Shown here: positions 25,458 through 35,312 of the stretch, in pieces | Layout: every line of letters begins with the position of its first letter | How positions within the stretch are numbered: the first letter of the stretch is position 1 | Assembly (NCBI RefSeq): GCF_001263175.1 | Contig: NZ_CP012332.1 | Span: 1,795,501 to 1,859,500, forward strand | DNA from: Vulgatibacter incomptus | GTDB lineage: Bacteria > Myxococcota > Myxococcia > Myxococcales > Vulgatibacteraceae | Reading direction: 5' to 3' | Length of the DNA: 64,000 nucleotides | Translations under genes and position numbers: made by a program | The notes under the pieces: generated by a model | What the model was told of the DNA's origin: nothing | The model's database searches: none | Seen by the model: the letters and a program-made list of their open reading frames with translations, nothing else

Positions 25458-26060
25458 TCAGAGCGGGATCGGGTCGTTGCAGAGGAAGAGCTCCACCGAG
25501 TCGGCGCTGCCCAGGCCGATCAGCTGAAGGCTGGCGCTGTTGTCGAAGGTGGATCGGGCGGTGCCGGGCAGCATGCTCATGCCGCACTCGAGAAGGCCGA
25601 GCGGGTTGTTGGTGGCATAGCGCTTGCCGTCCGGGCAGCTGATCGAATAGCCGGCCCAGTTTGCCTCCAGGTGGACCGTGCCGTTCGGACCGGTCAGCTC
25701 CATCGACGAGTCGCCGGAGTCGGTCTCCTTCTCCACGAAGTGGGCGCAGGTCGCTCCGCCCGAGGTGATGGTGAGATCCCAGTTCGAGAACTCGCCCATG
25801 GGGAGCTGCAGGCCGTCCTTGAAGGTGATCTTGTGGCCGCTCTCGTAGCTGCACTCGGTCCGGCCGGCGTTGAACGTGCCGTCGGCCTCGGCGAAGGCGG
25901 GCGGAGTACAAGCGCGGATGCTGTTGACTGTGGTGCGCCAGCAGTTGTCCTCCCTCGCCAGCCAGGCGCAGTCGAGGGCGTCGGCGGGGCCGCCGTCGTC
26001 GTTGGAAGCACCACAGCCCGAGAGAGCCAGCATCGCAACCGGAACCAACCACTTCATCAT
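25458..26060 (-). CDS. Small Cys-containing lipoprotein
   Basis: A 200-residue predicted lipoprotein: MMKWLVPVAMLALSGCG gives a signal peptide and lipobox. The mature part has several Cys residues in pairs (LDCAWLAREDNCW, CSYESG, CPDGKRY, LLECG) suggesting disulfides, and ends ELFLCNDPIPL. No family is recognised. The start is set at the ATG pair 26060/26057 because only that gives a signal peptide. A terminator follows. Confidence 0.75.
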   Translation of the reverse strand: MMKWLVPVAMLALSGCGASNDDGGPADALDCAWLAREDNCWRTTVNSIRACTPPAFAEADGTFNAGRTECSYESGHKITFKDGLQLPMGEFSNWDLTITSGGATCAHFVEKETDSGDSSMELTGPNGTVHLEANWAGYSISCPDGKRYATNNPLGLLECGMSMLPGTARSTFDNSASLQLIGLGSADSVELFLCNDPIPL

Positions 26061-26454
26061 GACTCGTGCCTTTCGGACGGAGCCGGCCTCCAGCCGGCGG
26101 GTTTGACAGCTCGAACTGCCTCGATTCTCGCCGCGGTCGGCCAGCCTGTTGACGGGCCGAGCGGACTCGGACTGAACGCGCCGGCGGATGCAATCTTCAT
26201 ACACAGATGCAAGCCTGCGGAAAGACGAGGGATCGACCGAAACGCCCAAACGGCGGTTGGGACAGGAATGTCGTGGGCCGGCGCTGGACAGAATCGATCC
26301 CTGGCACCGTGGCTATAGTTGCCCCGGATGCCGGGGCGTCGTCGCGGCGCGGTCCGCCCTGGCACGGGAATCCGAACCAACGGAGGCGCATCCCATCCGA
26401 CCGACGCCGTGGCCGGATGGCCTCGAGCGGCTCGAGTGACGACGAGGTGATCGC
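26061..26454. other. Divergent intergenic region
   Basis: About 390 bases between the minus-strand lipoprotein and the plus-strand SDR gene, where both promoters must lie. A GAGGTGA ribosome-binding site precedes the SDR start. I see no clear -35/-10 pair or operator. Confidence 0.5.
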
Positions 26455-27243
26455 ATGGACCTGGAGTTGAAGGGCAAGCGGGCGCTTGTGACCGGATCGA
26501 CCGCGGGCATTGGATTGGCGATCGCGCGCAGGCTCGCGATCGAAGGCGCCGACGTGATCGTCTGCGGCCGCAGCCGCAAGACGGTCGATGCTGCAGTCGC
26601 GGAGATCGCGGCTGCAGGCGAGAGCGCCCGTGGCGTCGTCGCCGACTTGTCGACTGCGGAGGGCGCAGCGGTCGTGCTGAAGCAGGAGCCGGCGATCGAC
26701 ATCCTCGTCAACAACCTCGGCATCTACGAGACGAAGGATTTCGAGAAGATCACCGACGAGGACTGGCGCCGCTATTTCGAAATCAACGTGCTCAGCGGCA
26801 TCCGCCTCGCGCGCCAGTACCTGCCCGGCATGCTGGAGCGGAACTGGGGGCGCATCGTCTTCATCGCCAGCGATGCGGCGCTCATGGTGCCGCCCGACAT
26901 GATCCACTACGGCATGACCAAGACGGCGCTGCTCGCCATCTCACGCGGGCTGGCCGAGCGCACGCGCGGCACGCGGGTGACGGTCAACGCAGTTATGCCG
27001 GGGCCGACGCGCTCGGCGGGAATCGTCGATTTCCTGAAGAGCGTGGCGAGCGATCCCGACGCCCCGCTCGAGGAGATCGAGAAGGAATTCTTCCGCAAGG
27101 AGCGACCCACCTCGCTCCTCCAGCGGATGATCGAGGCCGACGAGATCGCCAACCTCGTCGCCTACCTGGCGAGCCCTATTTCCTCGGCGACCAACGGCGC
27201 CGCGCTGCGCGCCGAAGGCGGAACCACGCCCACCATCGTCTGA
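26455..27243 (+). CDS. SDR-family NAD(P)-dependent oxidoreductase
   Basis: A 262-residue classical short-chain dehydrogenase. The cofactor motif is TGSTAGIGLAIAR (TGxxxGIG), with NNLGIY, catalytic Ser in FIASDAALM, and the YGMTK Tyr-x-x-x-Lys pair. GMTKTALLAISRGLAERTRG and VNAVMPGPT are typical of the oxidoreductases annotated as FabG-like. An Arg in the sequence CGRSRKTVDAA suggests NADP preference. The substrate is unknown. Length is standard. It is followed 126 bases later by a GNAT gene in the same direction. Confidence 0.92.
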   Translation: MDLELKGKRALVTGSTAGIGLAIARRLAIEGADVIVCGRSRKTVDAAVAEIAAAGESARGVVADLSTAEGAAVVLKQEPAIDILVNNLGIYETKDFEKITDEDWRRYFEINVLSGIRLARQYLPGMLERNWGRIVFIASDAALMVPPDMIHYGMTKTALLAISRGLAERTRGTRVTVNAVMPGPTRSAGIVDFLKSVASDPDAPLEEIEKEFFRKERPTSLLQRMIEADEIANLVAYLASPISSATNGAALRAEGGTTPTIV

Positions 27244-27369
27244 CGCGGGCCACGACGAGCCGCAGATTGCCCTCGAAACCAGGCCTGGATTCGCGTGGCT
27301 ATCGAGCGGTGCCGATCCAGTCGTGATCGCGCTCTCACGGCCCCCGCGCCCCTGTGATACGAAAAGCGA

Positions 27370-27855
27370 ATGGTCGAGCTACGCGCCGTGACCCGGGAAG
27401 ACATCGAGCGGTTCTTCGAGCACCAGCTCGATTCGACCGCCAATTGGATGGCTGCTTCCACGTCCAGCGATCCTGCCGATCGCGCGACGTTCGAGGCGCG
27501 CTGGGAACGGAATCTTGGCGAGCCGACCATCATCATCCGCACGATCGTGCATCGGGGCGAGGCGGTCGGTTACGTGGCCACCTTCCTCCGCAACGATTCG
27601 CGCGAGGTGGCGTACTGGCTCGGCCGGGCGCATTGGGGCCACGGGATCGCTACCGACGCGCTCGAACGATTCCTCACCGAGCTGCAGGAACGTCCGCTGC
27701 ACGCTCGGGTCGTGCAGGACAACGTCGCTTCGCTGCGGGTGCTGGAGAAGTGCGGCTTCCAGCCAGTGGGGCGCGACCGCTTCTTTTCACGTGCCCGCGG
27801 CTGCGAGGTGGACGAGGTGGTGCTCGCGCTCGGGCCGAGCGCCATCAGCCCGTGA
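27370..27855 (+). CDS. GNAT-family N-acetyltransferase
   Basis: A 161-residue acetyltransferase of RimJ/RimL type: VELRAVTREDIERFFEHQ at the start, AVGYVATFLRNDSREVAYWL for the central sheet, WGHGIATDALERFLTEL for the acetyl-CoA pyrophosphate loop (Q/RxxGxG/A as GHGIAT), and NVASLRVLEKCGFQPVGRD as the last strand and helix. It acetylates an amine on an unknown substrate. Its end overlaps the end of the convergent STAND gene by 11 bases. Confidence 0.9.
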   Translation: MVELRAVTREDIERFFEHQLDSTANWMAASTSSDPADRATFEARWERNLGEPTIIIRTIVHRGEAVGYVATFLRNDSREVAYWLGRAHWGHGIATDALERFLTELQERPLHARVVQDNVASLRVLEKCGFQPVGRDRFFSRARGCEVDEVVLALGPSAISP

Positions 27856-30520
27856 CGAGGCGTCGGCCGGACGATCCGGCGCCTGCCTCCGTAGGGGGCG
27901 CGATCGCGAGCTCCGGATCGAGCAGATAGCCGTCGGCATGGCGCAGCAGAACGGGGGCCAACCCCAGCGAACGAAGGATGCGGATGGCGCTCCAGACCCG
28001 GGCGCCCGCAGCGGTGGGGAGGATCTTCTCGCCGGGCCAGCCGATGCTGGCGAGCTCGTCGCTGCTCGTCCCCGTACCTGGGGCACGCAGCCGGTTCTCG
28101 ACGAGGCCACGGAGGATGAGTCGGACCGCGCTCCGCTTCCGCAGGTCCACGGTGGCGCCGTCGCCCAGGGCGAAGAAGGCCGCTTCCGGACCGATGCGCA
28201 AGACGGTCGGCTCGTCCCCTCCCGGAGCCGTCGGCTCGCGCTCGGCGAGCGCCTTTTCGAGGAGACGCCTGGCGACGAACAGCCCCTCGACGGTCTCCGG
28301 CGACGCGTCCGAGGTCGCGCTCAGCCGCTCCCGCAGCCGGGCCTCGACGGATGGCAGGTCCCCGCCGCCTGTGGCCGCGCTCAGCTCGATGATCCCCTCG
28401 AGGAGCGAGAGCATCCGTTCGCTGGCGGGATCGCCGACTTCGCCGAAGGCCGAGCGCGCTTCTTCGATCTCGCGGCGCGCCTCGTCGCAGCGCCCCAGCT
28501 TCGCGAGCGCCGCGGCATGGAACGGCAGCAGCGTGGCCCAATATCGTTGAGCGCCGAGCTCGCGCAAGGTGGCGACGCCTTCGGCGATCCGACGGTCGGC
28601 TTCGCGCAGATCGCCCCGCTCGAAGGACAGGATCCCCAAGTGCCCGGTAGCGATGCCGTGGAGCAGGCGGTTGCCGGATCGCCGATCGATCGACAGGAAC
28701 GCGTGCAGGTGCTTTTCCGCCTCGTCTAGGTCGCCCATGGCGAGGGAGAGAGTGGCCAGGTTGATCGTCGCGTACGCGAGCGAGGCGACGTTCTCGAGGG
28801 AGCCGAAGATGCTGCATGCCTCCTCGAGCGCGTGCCGCGCGGCGCTGAAACGTCCACGATGGGATCGGATGCTTCCGAGGTTGAGGAGCGCCACGCCGCA
28901 GTAGCGGAGGTATCGGCCTTGGCGGAAGACCGCGAGGGCCTCCTCCATCCATCGTGCGCTGGCGTCGAGGGCGCCTCGGCACTCCTCGAGGGCGCCGAGC
29001 ACGAGGAGCGCCTGCCCCTCGAGATAGCGATCCCCCACCTCACGAGCGATGGCCAGCGCCCGCTCGAGCTCCTCTCGCGCTTCGGGCTCCGCCGCCGGAA
29101 CGCGCAGCGCGGCCGACGCGACGAGCAGGGCGCCCTCGCTCCGACCGCCGCGGGAGATGGCGAGCCCCTCGTCGAGGTCCTGCCGGGCGGATGCGACCTC
29201 GCCGCTCCGCTTGAAGAGGCGCCCACGCTCCCACAGCGCCCGCGCCAGGAGGGCTGGGTCGCCGTCGCGACGCGCCGCCTGCACGGTGCCGTCGAGGATC
29301 TCCCGCTCGAACGATGTCTGCCCGCCGCGGGTGAACAACGCCGCGATGGCGATGCCCAACCGGGCGGAGGCTCCGGGTTCGTTGGCGAAGGAACGCTGGT
29401 GGGCCACGAGAAGGTTCTCGCGCTCAAGTGTCAGCCAGCGCAGGGCCTCGCCGGCGTCGGGGCCTTCGACGCGCGCGGCCCACTCCTCGCCGGCAAGCGC
29501 GAAGTGGTGGGCGTGGAGGCGCTCGAGCTCCGCTTCGCCACCGAGGGCCGCGAGCTGCCGGGCGGCGAACGCCCGGATGCTCTCGTACATGGAGAACCTG
29601 TCGCCGTCGAGCTGCAGCAACGCCTTCTCGCGCAGCCCGTCGAGTCGATCGACGATCCCGTCGCCACCCAGGATCGCCTCCGCCGACTCGAGCGTGAAGC
29701 CGCCCACGAAGACCGACGCCCGCGCGAGGACGTGCTGCTCCGCGCGCGTGAGCAGGTTCCAGGAGAGCGACAGCGCCTGCGCGAGGGAGCTGTCTCCGGA
29801 CCGCAGCAGATCGAGCCGCTGGTCGATCCGCTCGAGCAGCTGCTTGGGCGAGAGCACCCGCACCCGGGCCGCCGCCAGCTCGATGGCCAGCGGCACCCGA
29901 TCGAGCCGTCGCACCAGCTCGGCGAGCGGCTCGCGCTCGGAATCGGGGAACGAGCGATCCGCCCACGCCTCCCGCGCTCGATCGAGGTAGAGGGCGATCG
30001 CGTGGGCCTCGTCGAGGGGCCCCAACTCGAAGCGCACCTCTCCCTTCACGCCGAACGGCACGAGCGAGGTCACGAGCAGCCGTAGATCGCGGCAGCGATC
30101 GAGCCACTCCTCGAACACCGGCGCGAGGGCCCGCGCCGCCGGATCGACGTCGTCGAAGAGGAGCAGCATCGGCCCACGGGCGGCCAGGCTGCCGACGATC
30201 GATTCACCGCGCCGCTCCTCTAGGCCGAGGCCGTCCGCGACGGCGGCGCGAAGCTGCGCCTGGGTCCTGCAAGCCCGAAGGCCGATCACGCGGGTCGGCA
30301 CGTCGACCTGTCGGATCAACCGCCGGGCGAGGCGGGTCTTGCCCATGCCCGACGGCCCGGTGATGGTCAGCAGCCTCGTGCCGGCGCCGAGCAGGTCCCG
30401 CGACACCGAGAGCTCCCGGTCCCTCCCTACGAAGGAGGTCCGCTCCGGGAACTCACTGCTCGTGTCCAGACCCAAAGGCGACTCCGCGATGGCGTCGCCC
30501 GAGCATAACAGCCGCCTCAC
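27845..30520 (-). CDS. STAND ATPase with TPR-like repeats and C-terminal winged-helix-like domain
   Basis: An 891-residue regulator. The NB-ARC/AfsR-like ATPase begins near SFVGRDREL; Walker A is TGPSGMGKTRLA, Walker B PMLLLFDDVD, and RLDRVPLAIELAAARVRVLS is the conserved GLPLA-type region. Residues about 340-780 are TPR-like helices (LNLGSIRSHRGRFSAARHAL). The last 110 residues (AVRLILRGLVENRLRAPG, IRILRSLGLAPVLLRHADGY) resemble a DNA-binding winged helix. GTG at 30520 overlaps the upstream lipoprotein stop as GTGA, so it is translationally coupled. A close paralogue lies at 37606-40284. A signalling switch controlling gene expression is inferred. Confidence 0.8.
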   Translation of the reverse strand: MRRLLCSGDAIAESPLGLDTSSEFPERTSFVGRDRELSVSRDLLGAGTRLLTITGPSGMGKTRLARRLIRQVDVPTRVIGLRACRTQAQLRAAVADGLGLEERRGESIVGSLAARGPMLLLFDDVDPAARALAPVFEEWLDRCRDLRLLVTSLVPFGVKGEVRFELGPLDEAHAIALYLDRAREAWADRSFPDSEREPLAELVRRLDRVPLAIELAAARVRVLSPKQLLERIDQRLDLLRSGDSSLAQALSLSWNLLTRAEQHVLARASVFVGGFTLESAEAILGGDGIVDRLDGLREKALLQLDGDRFSMYESIRAFAARQLAALGGEAELERLHAHHFALAGEEWAARVEGPDAGEALRWLTLERENLLVAHQRSFANEPGASARLGIAIAALFTRGGQTSFEREILDGTVQAARRDGDPALLARALWERGRLFKRSGEVASARQDLDEGLAISRGGRSEGALLVASAALRVPAAEPEAREELERALAIAREVGDRYLEGQALLVLGALEECRGALDASARWMEEALAVFRQGRYLRYCGVALLNLGSIRSHRGRFSAARHALEEACSIFGSLENVASLAYATINLATLSLAMGDLDEAEKHLHAFLSIDRRSGNRLLHGIATGHLGILSFERGDLREADRRIAEGVATLRELGAQRYWATLLPFHAAALAKLGRCDEARREIEEARSAFGEVGDPASERMLSLLEGIIELSAATGGGDLPSVEARLRERLSATSDASPETVEGLFVARRLLEKALAEREPTAPGGDEPTVLRIGPEAAFFALGDGATVDLRKRSAVRLILRGLVENRLRAPGTGTSSDELASIGWPGEKILPTAAGARVWSAIRILRSLGLAPVLLRHADGYLLDPELAIAPPTEAGAGSSGRRLVTG

Positions 30521-33111
30521 TCCACCGGGCGAACTCCCACGGCGTGCACGCCGAGGAGCACCTGGACCGCCACCGCGGTCGAGCCGTCGCTCCTGCGCAG
30601 CGGGACGGCGCGCCAGGCCTCGCCGGGCATCGGCACGCGCTCGCCGAGCGTCCCGTCCATCAGGAGGACCACCGCATCGGCGCGCCTGCGGGAGTCGGCG
30701 GACTGCGCGGTCACGAGGTGCGGTGGGACGGAGTCGCTCCCAGGCACGAAGACGATGGGCCCGCCGTTGCGGCGATGGAGGTGCCAATGGGGCTCGACCT
30801 CGGTGTCGACGCTCCAGGCGATGTCCCCTGTGGCGCCGTCGAGGAGGACCGCCTCGTTGTTGCAGGTGGTGGCCGCGATCCGCAGCACTCCCTCCTCCTG
30901 GAACACGTGGCCGAACCACGAGGCGCCCGGCAGGCTCTCGCCGTCGGGATCGACGGGATTCGGCTTGGGTGGCAGGAGAGACTTCCATTGCATGGCGCCG
31001 GTGAGGCCGTCCCGGCGCGCCACGAAGCCGTTGCGTTCGGTCGTAGCGCCTCCGAAGACCAGGCCGCCGGGAACGGCGCGGGCCCAGAGGCTCAGCTCGG
31101 TCTCCTCCGGGACGAGCCAGCGACGCACGCCGTCGGGGTTCACGACCGAGAGCGTGTTGGGGTAGTCGATGAGGCCGGGCTCGGTGCGCACCACGATCGC
31201 CACCTTGCCCGCGCCGTCGACCTCTCCGACCGAGATCTCGCCGTATTGGCAAGGAGCGATTGCGGTCGCCCAGGCCTGGTCGAACCTCTGGCCGTAGCAC
31301 CGCAGAGTGCAGGAGGTCTGACCGGCCCGGCGGCCCTCGAGGACGAGGACTTCGTCCACCCCGTCGCCGTCCAGGTCGGCCACCGCCATTGCGACCGGCT
31401 CTCCGATGAGGGGCAGGGTCGCTTCCCGGATCCCATCGAGGGAGAAGCGCTCGATCACGCCTTCGCCGTCCGACCGCATGGCCCGTGCGGCCGCGACGAT
31501 CTTCGCGGCGCCGTCGCGCTCGACGTGGGCCGCGGCCACTTCGACCACAATGCCCCATCGGCCGACCTCGAGGCGCCGGAACCACCGGCGTGTCCCCGTC
31601 GCGTCGAGAAGGGCGAGGGAGCCCTGGTAGTCGCCCGTCGCCAGCCAATCCTCTGCGCCGATCGGAATCGCCCCGGAGGCGGTGAAGAACGACCCGAGAT
31701 CGTTCTCCCAGCGCAGCGCACCGGCGTCATCGATCGCCCGCAGCATCCCGTCGTCGCCGCCGAGCACGAGGGTGTCGCCGCCCACAGCGAAGGTGCGGAT
31801 CTGCGCCCAGGTGTCGAAGCGGAACCGCACGCGGTCGGTGGCATCGTTGGCGAGCCGAACCGCGATGGCGCCGCCGGGAGTCCCAAGGTCGGGGTAGCCG
31901 GTCGAGAGGAGCAGGAGCGGCTCTCCGCCCCACTCCGCCACCTCCGCATGCGTCACGTAGCCGACCGTGCCCAGGCGCCAGCGCTCGGTTCCGTTGGCGT
32001 CGAGCGCCAGCACGATTGTGGGACTCCTCGCGATGTCGGCGGCCCAGGCGTCCCTGGCCACGACGAGGATCTCTTCCTTTCCGTCGCCGTCCAGATCGCG
32101 GGCGAGGATCTGCGTCACCAGCGTTCGAGTCGGATCGTTGCCGAAGAGCTTGACGTCCCTCTGCCACCTTAGCTCGCCCTGCCCGTCCCAGACGCGCAGC
32201 GGCCGGCCCCAGGTTGCCACCACCGTGTCGTCGATTCCCGAGCCGTCGAGGTCGACCCGCCCCGCCGCGATGGGCTGCTCGCCCGCGCCCAGCGCGAAGG
32301 AGAAGGCGGCTCCACCGTTGCCGGTGAGGCACGCGACCGATCCCGGCCGGCCTTGTCCGGGGCCGCCGACCCACGCGTCTCCCTCGTCCACCAGCAGGAG
32401 GCCATCCGAGCCGCTGCACGAGGAGCGGTGGACGAAGGTCGGCACCATCTGGACGGGGAGTCTCCAGAGCTCCTCTCCGGTCTCCGCCGCAAAGGCTGCG
32501 TCGCCGAAGTGCGGGAAGAAGGTGGGCCCCGCCGCGCTGTCGAAGACGGTGAAGAAGGGGAACTTCGCCTCGATGGGGATGCGCCAGATCACCTGTCCGT
32601 CGCGCCCGTCGAAGAGCGTCGCGTCGCCCATGCTGCTGGCCACCAGGAGGTTGGCGCGGCCGTCGCCGGCCGGTACCGCCGCGAGGTCGTAGACCCAGTC
32701 GTTGTCCCCGCCCAGAAGGAGGTTGTCCGTGGCAGCCCAGTCGGCGAACCAGATGACACCGCTTCCGTCGCCCGAGAACAGCAGGGGACGCCTGCCGCCC
32801 ACCGCGACCTGCGTGGTTCCATCCCCCAGGAAGTCGGCGACCACCAGCGCGCCCACCTCCGCGAAGCCCTGATGGCGCCACTGCCGATCGAAGACGTATC
32901 CGTCCCAGCTGGAACCCGGGGTGCCTGCCGTACCGCCTGCCCCGCCCTCCCCGCCGCCGCCGGCGCTACCGCCCTCGCCGCCCTCGCCGCCCGCATCGCT
33001 GCCGCCGGCGCCGCCCGAGCCACCTTGGCCGTCGACGACGCGACGGCCCGACTCCTCGCCGCAAGCGATCGCGCCGAGGAGGAGGAAAACCAACAGTACC
33101 CACGTTCGCAT
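30517..33111 (-). CDS. PQQ/FG-GAP-like beta-propeller lipoprotein
   Basis: An 864-residue predicted lipoprotein with lipobox LLGAIACGE, a long GGxGG linker (about 30-65) and repeated propeller units. Asp-rich loops such as DLDGSGIDDTVVA, RDLDGDGKEEILVVA and VADLDGDGVDEVLVLEG mark FG-GAP blades, while YVTHAEVAEWGGEPLLLL and LRWENDLGSFFTASGAI resemble PQQ-type blades. It is likely outer-membrane or surface exposed. It lies 10 bases after the RCC1 lipoprotein gene, with GAGG 8 bases before its ATG, and its stop overlaps the STAND gene start, so three genes form one operon. Confidence 0.83.
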   Translation of the reverse strand: MRTWVLLVFLLLGAIACGEESGRRVVDGQGGSGGAGGSDAGGEGGEGGSAGGGGEGGAGGTAGTPGSSWDGYVFDRQWRHQGFAEVGALVVADFLGDGTTQVAVGGRRPLLFSGDGSGVIWFADWAATDNLLLGGDNDWVYDLAAVPAGDGRANLLVASSMGDATLFDGRDGQVIWRIPIEAKFPFFTVFDSAAGPTFFPHFGDAAFAAETGEELWRLPVQMVPTFVHRSSCSGSDGLLLVDEGDAWVGGPGQGRPGSVACLTGNGGAAFSFALGAGEQPIAAGRVDLDGSGIDDTVVATWGRPLRVWDGQGELRWQRDVKLFGNDPTRTLVTQILARDLDGDGKEEILVVARDAWAADIARSPTIVLALDANGTERWRLGTVGYVTHAEVAEWGGEPLLLLSTGYPDLGTPGGAIAVRLANDATDRVRFRFDTWAQIRTFAVGGDTLVLGGDDGMLRAIDDAGALRWENDLGSFFTASGAIPIGAEDWLATGDYQGSLALLDATGTRRWFRRLEVGRWGIVVEVAAAHVERDGAAKIVAAARAMRSDGEGVIERFSLDGIREATLPLIGEPVAMAVADLDGDGVDEVLVLEGRRAGQTSCTLRCYGQRFDQAWATAIAPCQYGEISVGEVDGAGKVAIVVRTEPGLIDYPNTLSVVNPDGVRRWLVPEETELSLWARAVPGGLVFGGATTERNGFVARRDGLTGAMQWKSLLPPKPNPVDPDGESLPGASWFGHVFQEEGVLRIAATTCNNEAVLLDGATGDIAWSVDTEVEPHWHLHRRNGGPIVFVPGSDSVPPHLVTAQSADSRRRADAVVLLMDGTLGERVPMPGEAWRAVPLRRSDGSTAVAVQVLLGVHAVGVRPVE

Positions 33112-33121
33112 TCGTCAATCC

Positions 33122-35059
33122 TCAGGGAGCCGCTACCGGGGTCGGCAAGGGGCGCATCCCGACGCCGCCCGTGCCGAGCTGGCCGGCCTCGCCCGCGCCC
33201 CAGCAATACGCGCCGCCCCCTTCGATCAAGCCGCAGGACGAGTCGCCCCCCGCACGAATCTCCGTGAACGCGAGCGCCCCGAGCGTCCGCGCAGGCAGCT
33301 GGCGGTCATTGAGATCGCCCGTGCCGAGCTGTCCGGACGCGTTGCCACCCCAGCACCACCCTTCGCCCTCGGCGTCGACGGCGCAGGTGTGGAAGGCGCC
33401 AGCGGCAATTCCGTCGAAGATGTGGTCGCCCTCGACCTGCACCGGCTCCGAGACCTCCCCCACCTCGTCGGGCGCGACCCGTGTGCCGAGCTGCCCTTCG
33501 ACCGCGCGCCCCCAGCACCAGGCCGTCCGGTCTCCAGCCAAGGCGCAGACGTGGTTTCCACTGGTGGCCAGCTCGGCGAAGACATGGCCGCCCAAGACCT
33601 CCATCGGCGCGGCGTGGCGGGACGGTTCGCCGAAGAGAAGCGGCCCGATGCCTAGCGCGCCGGTATGGGCGCCCCAGCACCAGGCCCTCCCGTCGACGTC
33701 CAGGGCGCAGGTGAACGACGTCGAGGGGGCGATCTGGCGGAAGGCGTGCCCACCCGCCACATGGGCTGGGGCACGGATCTGGAAATCGGCGGTGCTGCCC
33801 GTCCCCAGCTTGCCGAAGAAGTTGCTCCCCCAGCACCAGGCGACGCCGTCGACGTCGATGCCACAGGTATGTGCATCGCCTGCCGCGATCGACGAAAACG
33901 TCAGACCGCCCGCGACGGGAAGCGGCACGGCGCTGTCGAAGATCATCTGCGATCTCTCGTCGACACCGAGCTGTCCCTCGTCGTTCGAGCCCCAGCAGTA
34001 GGCAGCACCGGCCGCGTCGAGCGCGCACGAGTGGCGGCCTCCGAGGGCGAGGGTAGCGAGCTCCAAACCGCCGGCGACGGGCAACGCGCGGCTCTCCATC
34101 ATCATCTGCGAACCGACGCCGAGCTGCAGCGACGAGTTGTCGCCCCAGCAGAGCGCGCCTTCCGCTCCGAGACCGCAGGCGTGGCGCCCGCCCACCGCGA
34201 TCGTGTCGAGGGAGAGCGCTGGCGCCGGCACGTCCCCGGTGACCGCCTCGAAGTCCATCGTCCCCACCAGGCCGGGGCCCTGGCGGCTGGTGGCGCGAAC
34301 GCGGGTCGTTCCCGCGGCGAGGCCGCGGACCACGATGGTCGGCATTTCGTCCACCACAGCCTGGGACTCGATGGCCGCCACGCTCGGATCCTCGATCTCC
34401 CAGGAGATGTCGAGGAGGACCACGGGACGCGAGAACCAGCCGCCGCCCTGCTGCCCGCGCGCGCGGATTGTGGCGGCGCCCCCCTGGGCCACGACCACCT
34501 CTCCGAGGCCGGACGGTGTCTCCACGAAGATGGCGCTCAGCGGTTCGCCGCCGACCTCCAGCTCGATCGTCGCGGATGCGGCGCCGGCCGACGCCGACAA
34601 ATGGAAGGTCCCGGGCGCGATGCCGGTGACCATCCCGGCGTCCACCGAGGCGATCGATTCGTCGCTGCTCGACCAGATCACGGACACGCCGTCGACGACC
34701 TCGCCGTCGAGGCCGCGCAGCGTGGCGACGAAGGACCGCGGCATCTCCTGGAGGAGGTAGGCGCAATCCGGCGCGCACTCGTCGGGGGCCTCCGGGGCAA
34801 TCTCGATAGTCCCATCGAACTGCGGCATACCGCCGGTTCCGCCGGTGCCTCCGCTGCCGGCGTCGCCTCCCGTACCTCCGCTACCGCCTTCACCGGCGGG
34901 ACCTCCGCTGCCGCCGGCACCGGCGCCTCCGCCGGCGGATCCCCCGGTTCCACCGGTTCCGCCCGAACCGGCGGAACCCGCCGATGAGCCACCGGACCCC
35001 GATGCGCAGCCGCCGGAAAGAACCGCGAGCGCGAGTACACCAGCCAGGATCGTTCGCAA
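33122..35059 (-). CDS. RCC1-repeat lipoprotein with Ig-like domains
   Basis: A 645-residue predicted lipoprotein: lipobox LAVLSGGCAS, a GGTGG-rich linker (about 20-80), one or two BIG2/Ig-like domains (VIWSSSDESIASVDAG, ISWEIEDPSVAAI) and seven RCC1 repeats with the pattern GxxHxCxLDxxGxxWCWGxNxxGQLG. Seven blades make a complete RCC1 propeller, used elsewhere for protein recognition. TTG at 35059 is the start: the signal peptide begins there and GAGGAG lies 7 bases upstream. First gene of an operon with a second propeller lipoprotein and the STAND ATPase. Role unknown. Confidence 0.86.
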   Translation of the reverse strand: MRTILAGVLALAVLSGGCASGSGGSSAGSAGSGGTGGTGGSAGGGAGAGGSGGPAGEGGSGGTGGDAGSGGTGGTGGMPQFDGTIEIAPEAPDECAPDCAYLLQEMPRSFVATLRGLDGEVVDGVSVIWSSSDESIASVDAGMVTGIAPGTFHLSASAGAASATIELEVGGEPLSAIFVETPSGLGEVVVAQGGAATIRARGQQGGGWFSRPVVLLDISWEIEDPSVAAIESQAVVDEMPTIVVRGLAAGTTRVRATSRQGPGLVGTMDFEAVTGDVPAPALSLDTIAVGGRHACGLGAEGALCWGDNSSLQLGVGSQMMMESRALPVAGGLELATLALGGRHSCALDAAGAAYCWGSNDEGQLGVDERSQMIFDSAVPLPVAGGLTFSSIAAGDAHTCGIDVDGVAWCWGSNFFGKLGTGSTADFQIRAPAHVAGGHAFRQIAPSTSFTCALDVDGRAWCWGAHTGALGIGPLLFGEPSRHAAPMEVLGGHVFAELATSGNHVCALAGDRTAWCWGRAVEGQLGTRVAPDEVGEVSEPVQVEGDHIFDGIAAGAFHTCAVDAEGEGWCWGGNASGQLGTGDLNDRQLPARTLGALAFTEIRAGGDSSCGLIEGGGAYCWGAGEAGQLGTGGVGMRPLPTPVAAP

Positions 35060-35312
35060 GTTGACGCTCCTCGAAGAGGGAAACCGCTCGATTGTCCCCC
35101 CTCCGCCCCCGCGTCGCGCCTGATTTCGCCTGATAGTCGATCGAGGGAGCCCGCGTCGCGCCGCCGGCCGCGCGACCCTTTCGAACGAACCGCGGCGTTA
35201 AAGGTGATCAAAGAAGTTTTGTAGAGCCTGCTCCTGGCCGTCTCGTGCGGAATGGACGCCGGTCGCGCATCCGCTCGGACAAGGAGCGACACGACCTGCA
35301 AGGCGGTGGGCA

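Noticed and set aside
23234-25642. An 802-codon open frame opposite the cpdB-like gene
   Set aside because: It is antisense to a clearly conserved enzyme and reflects high-GC codon bias; no signal, motif or start supports it.
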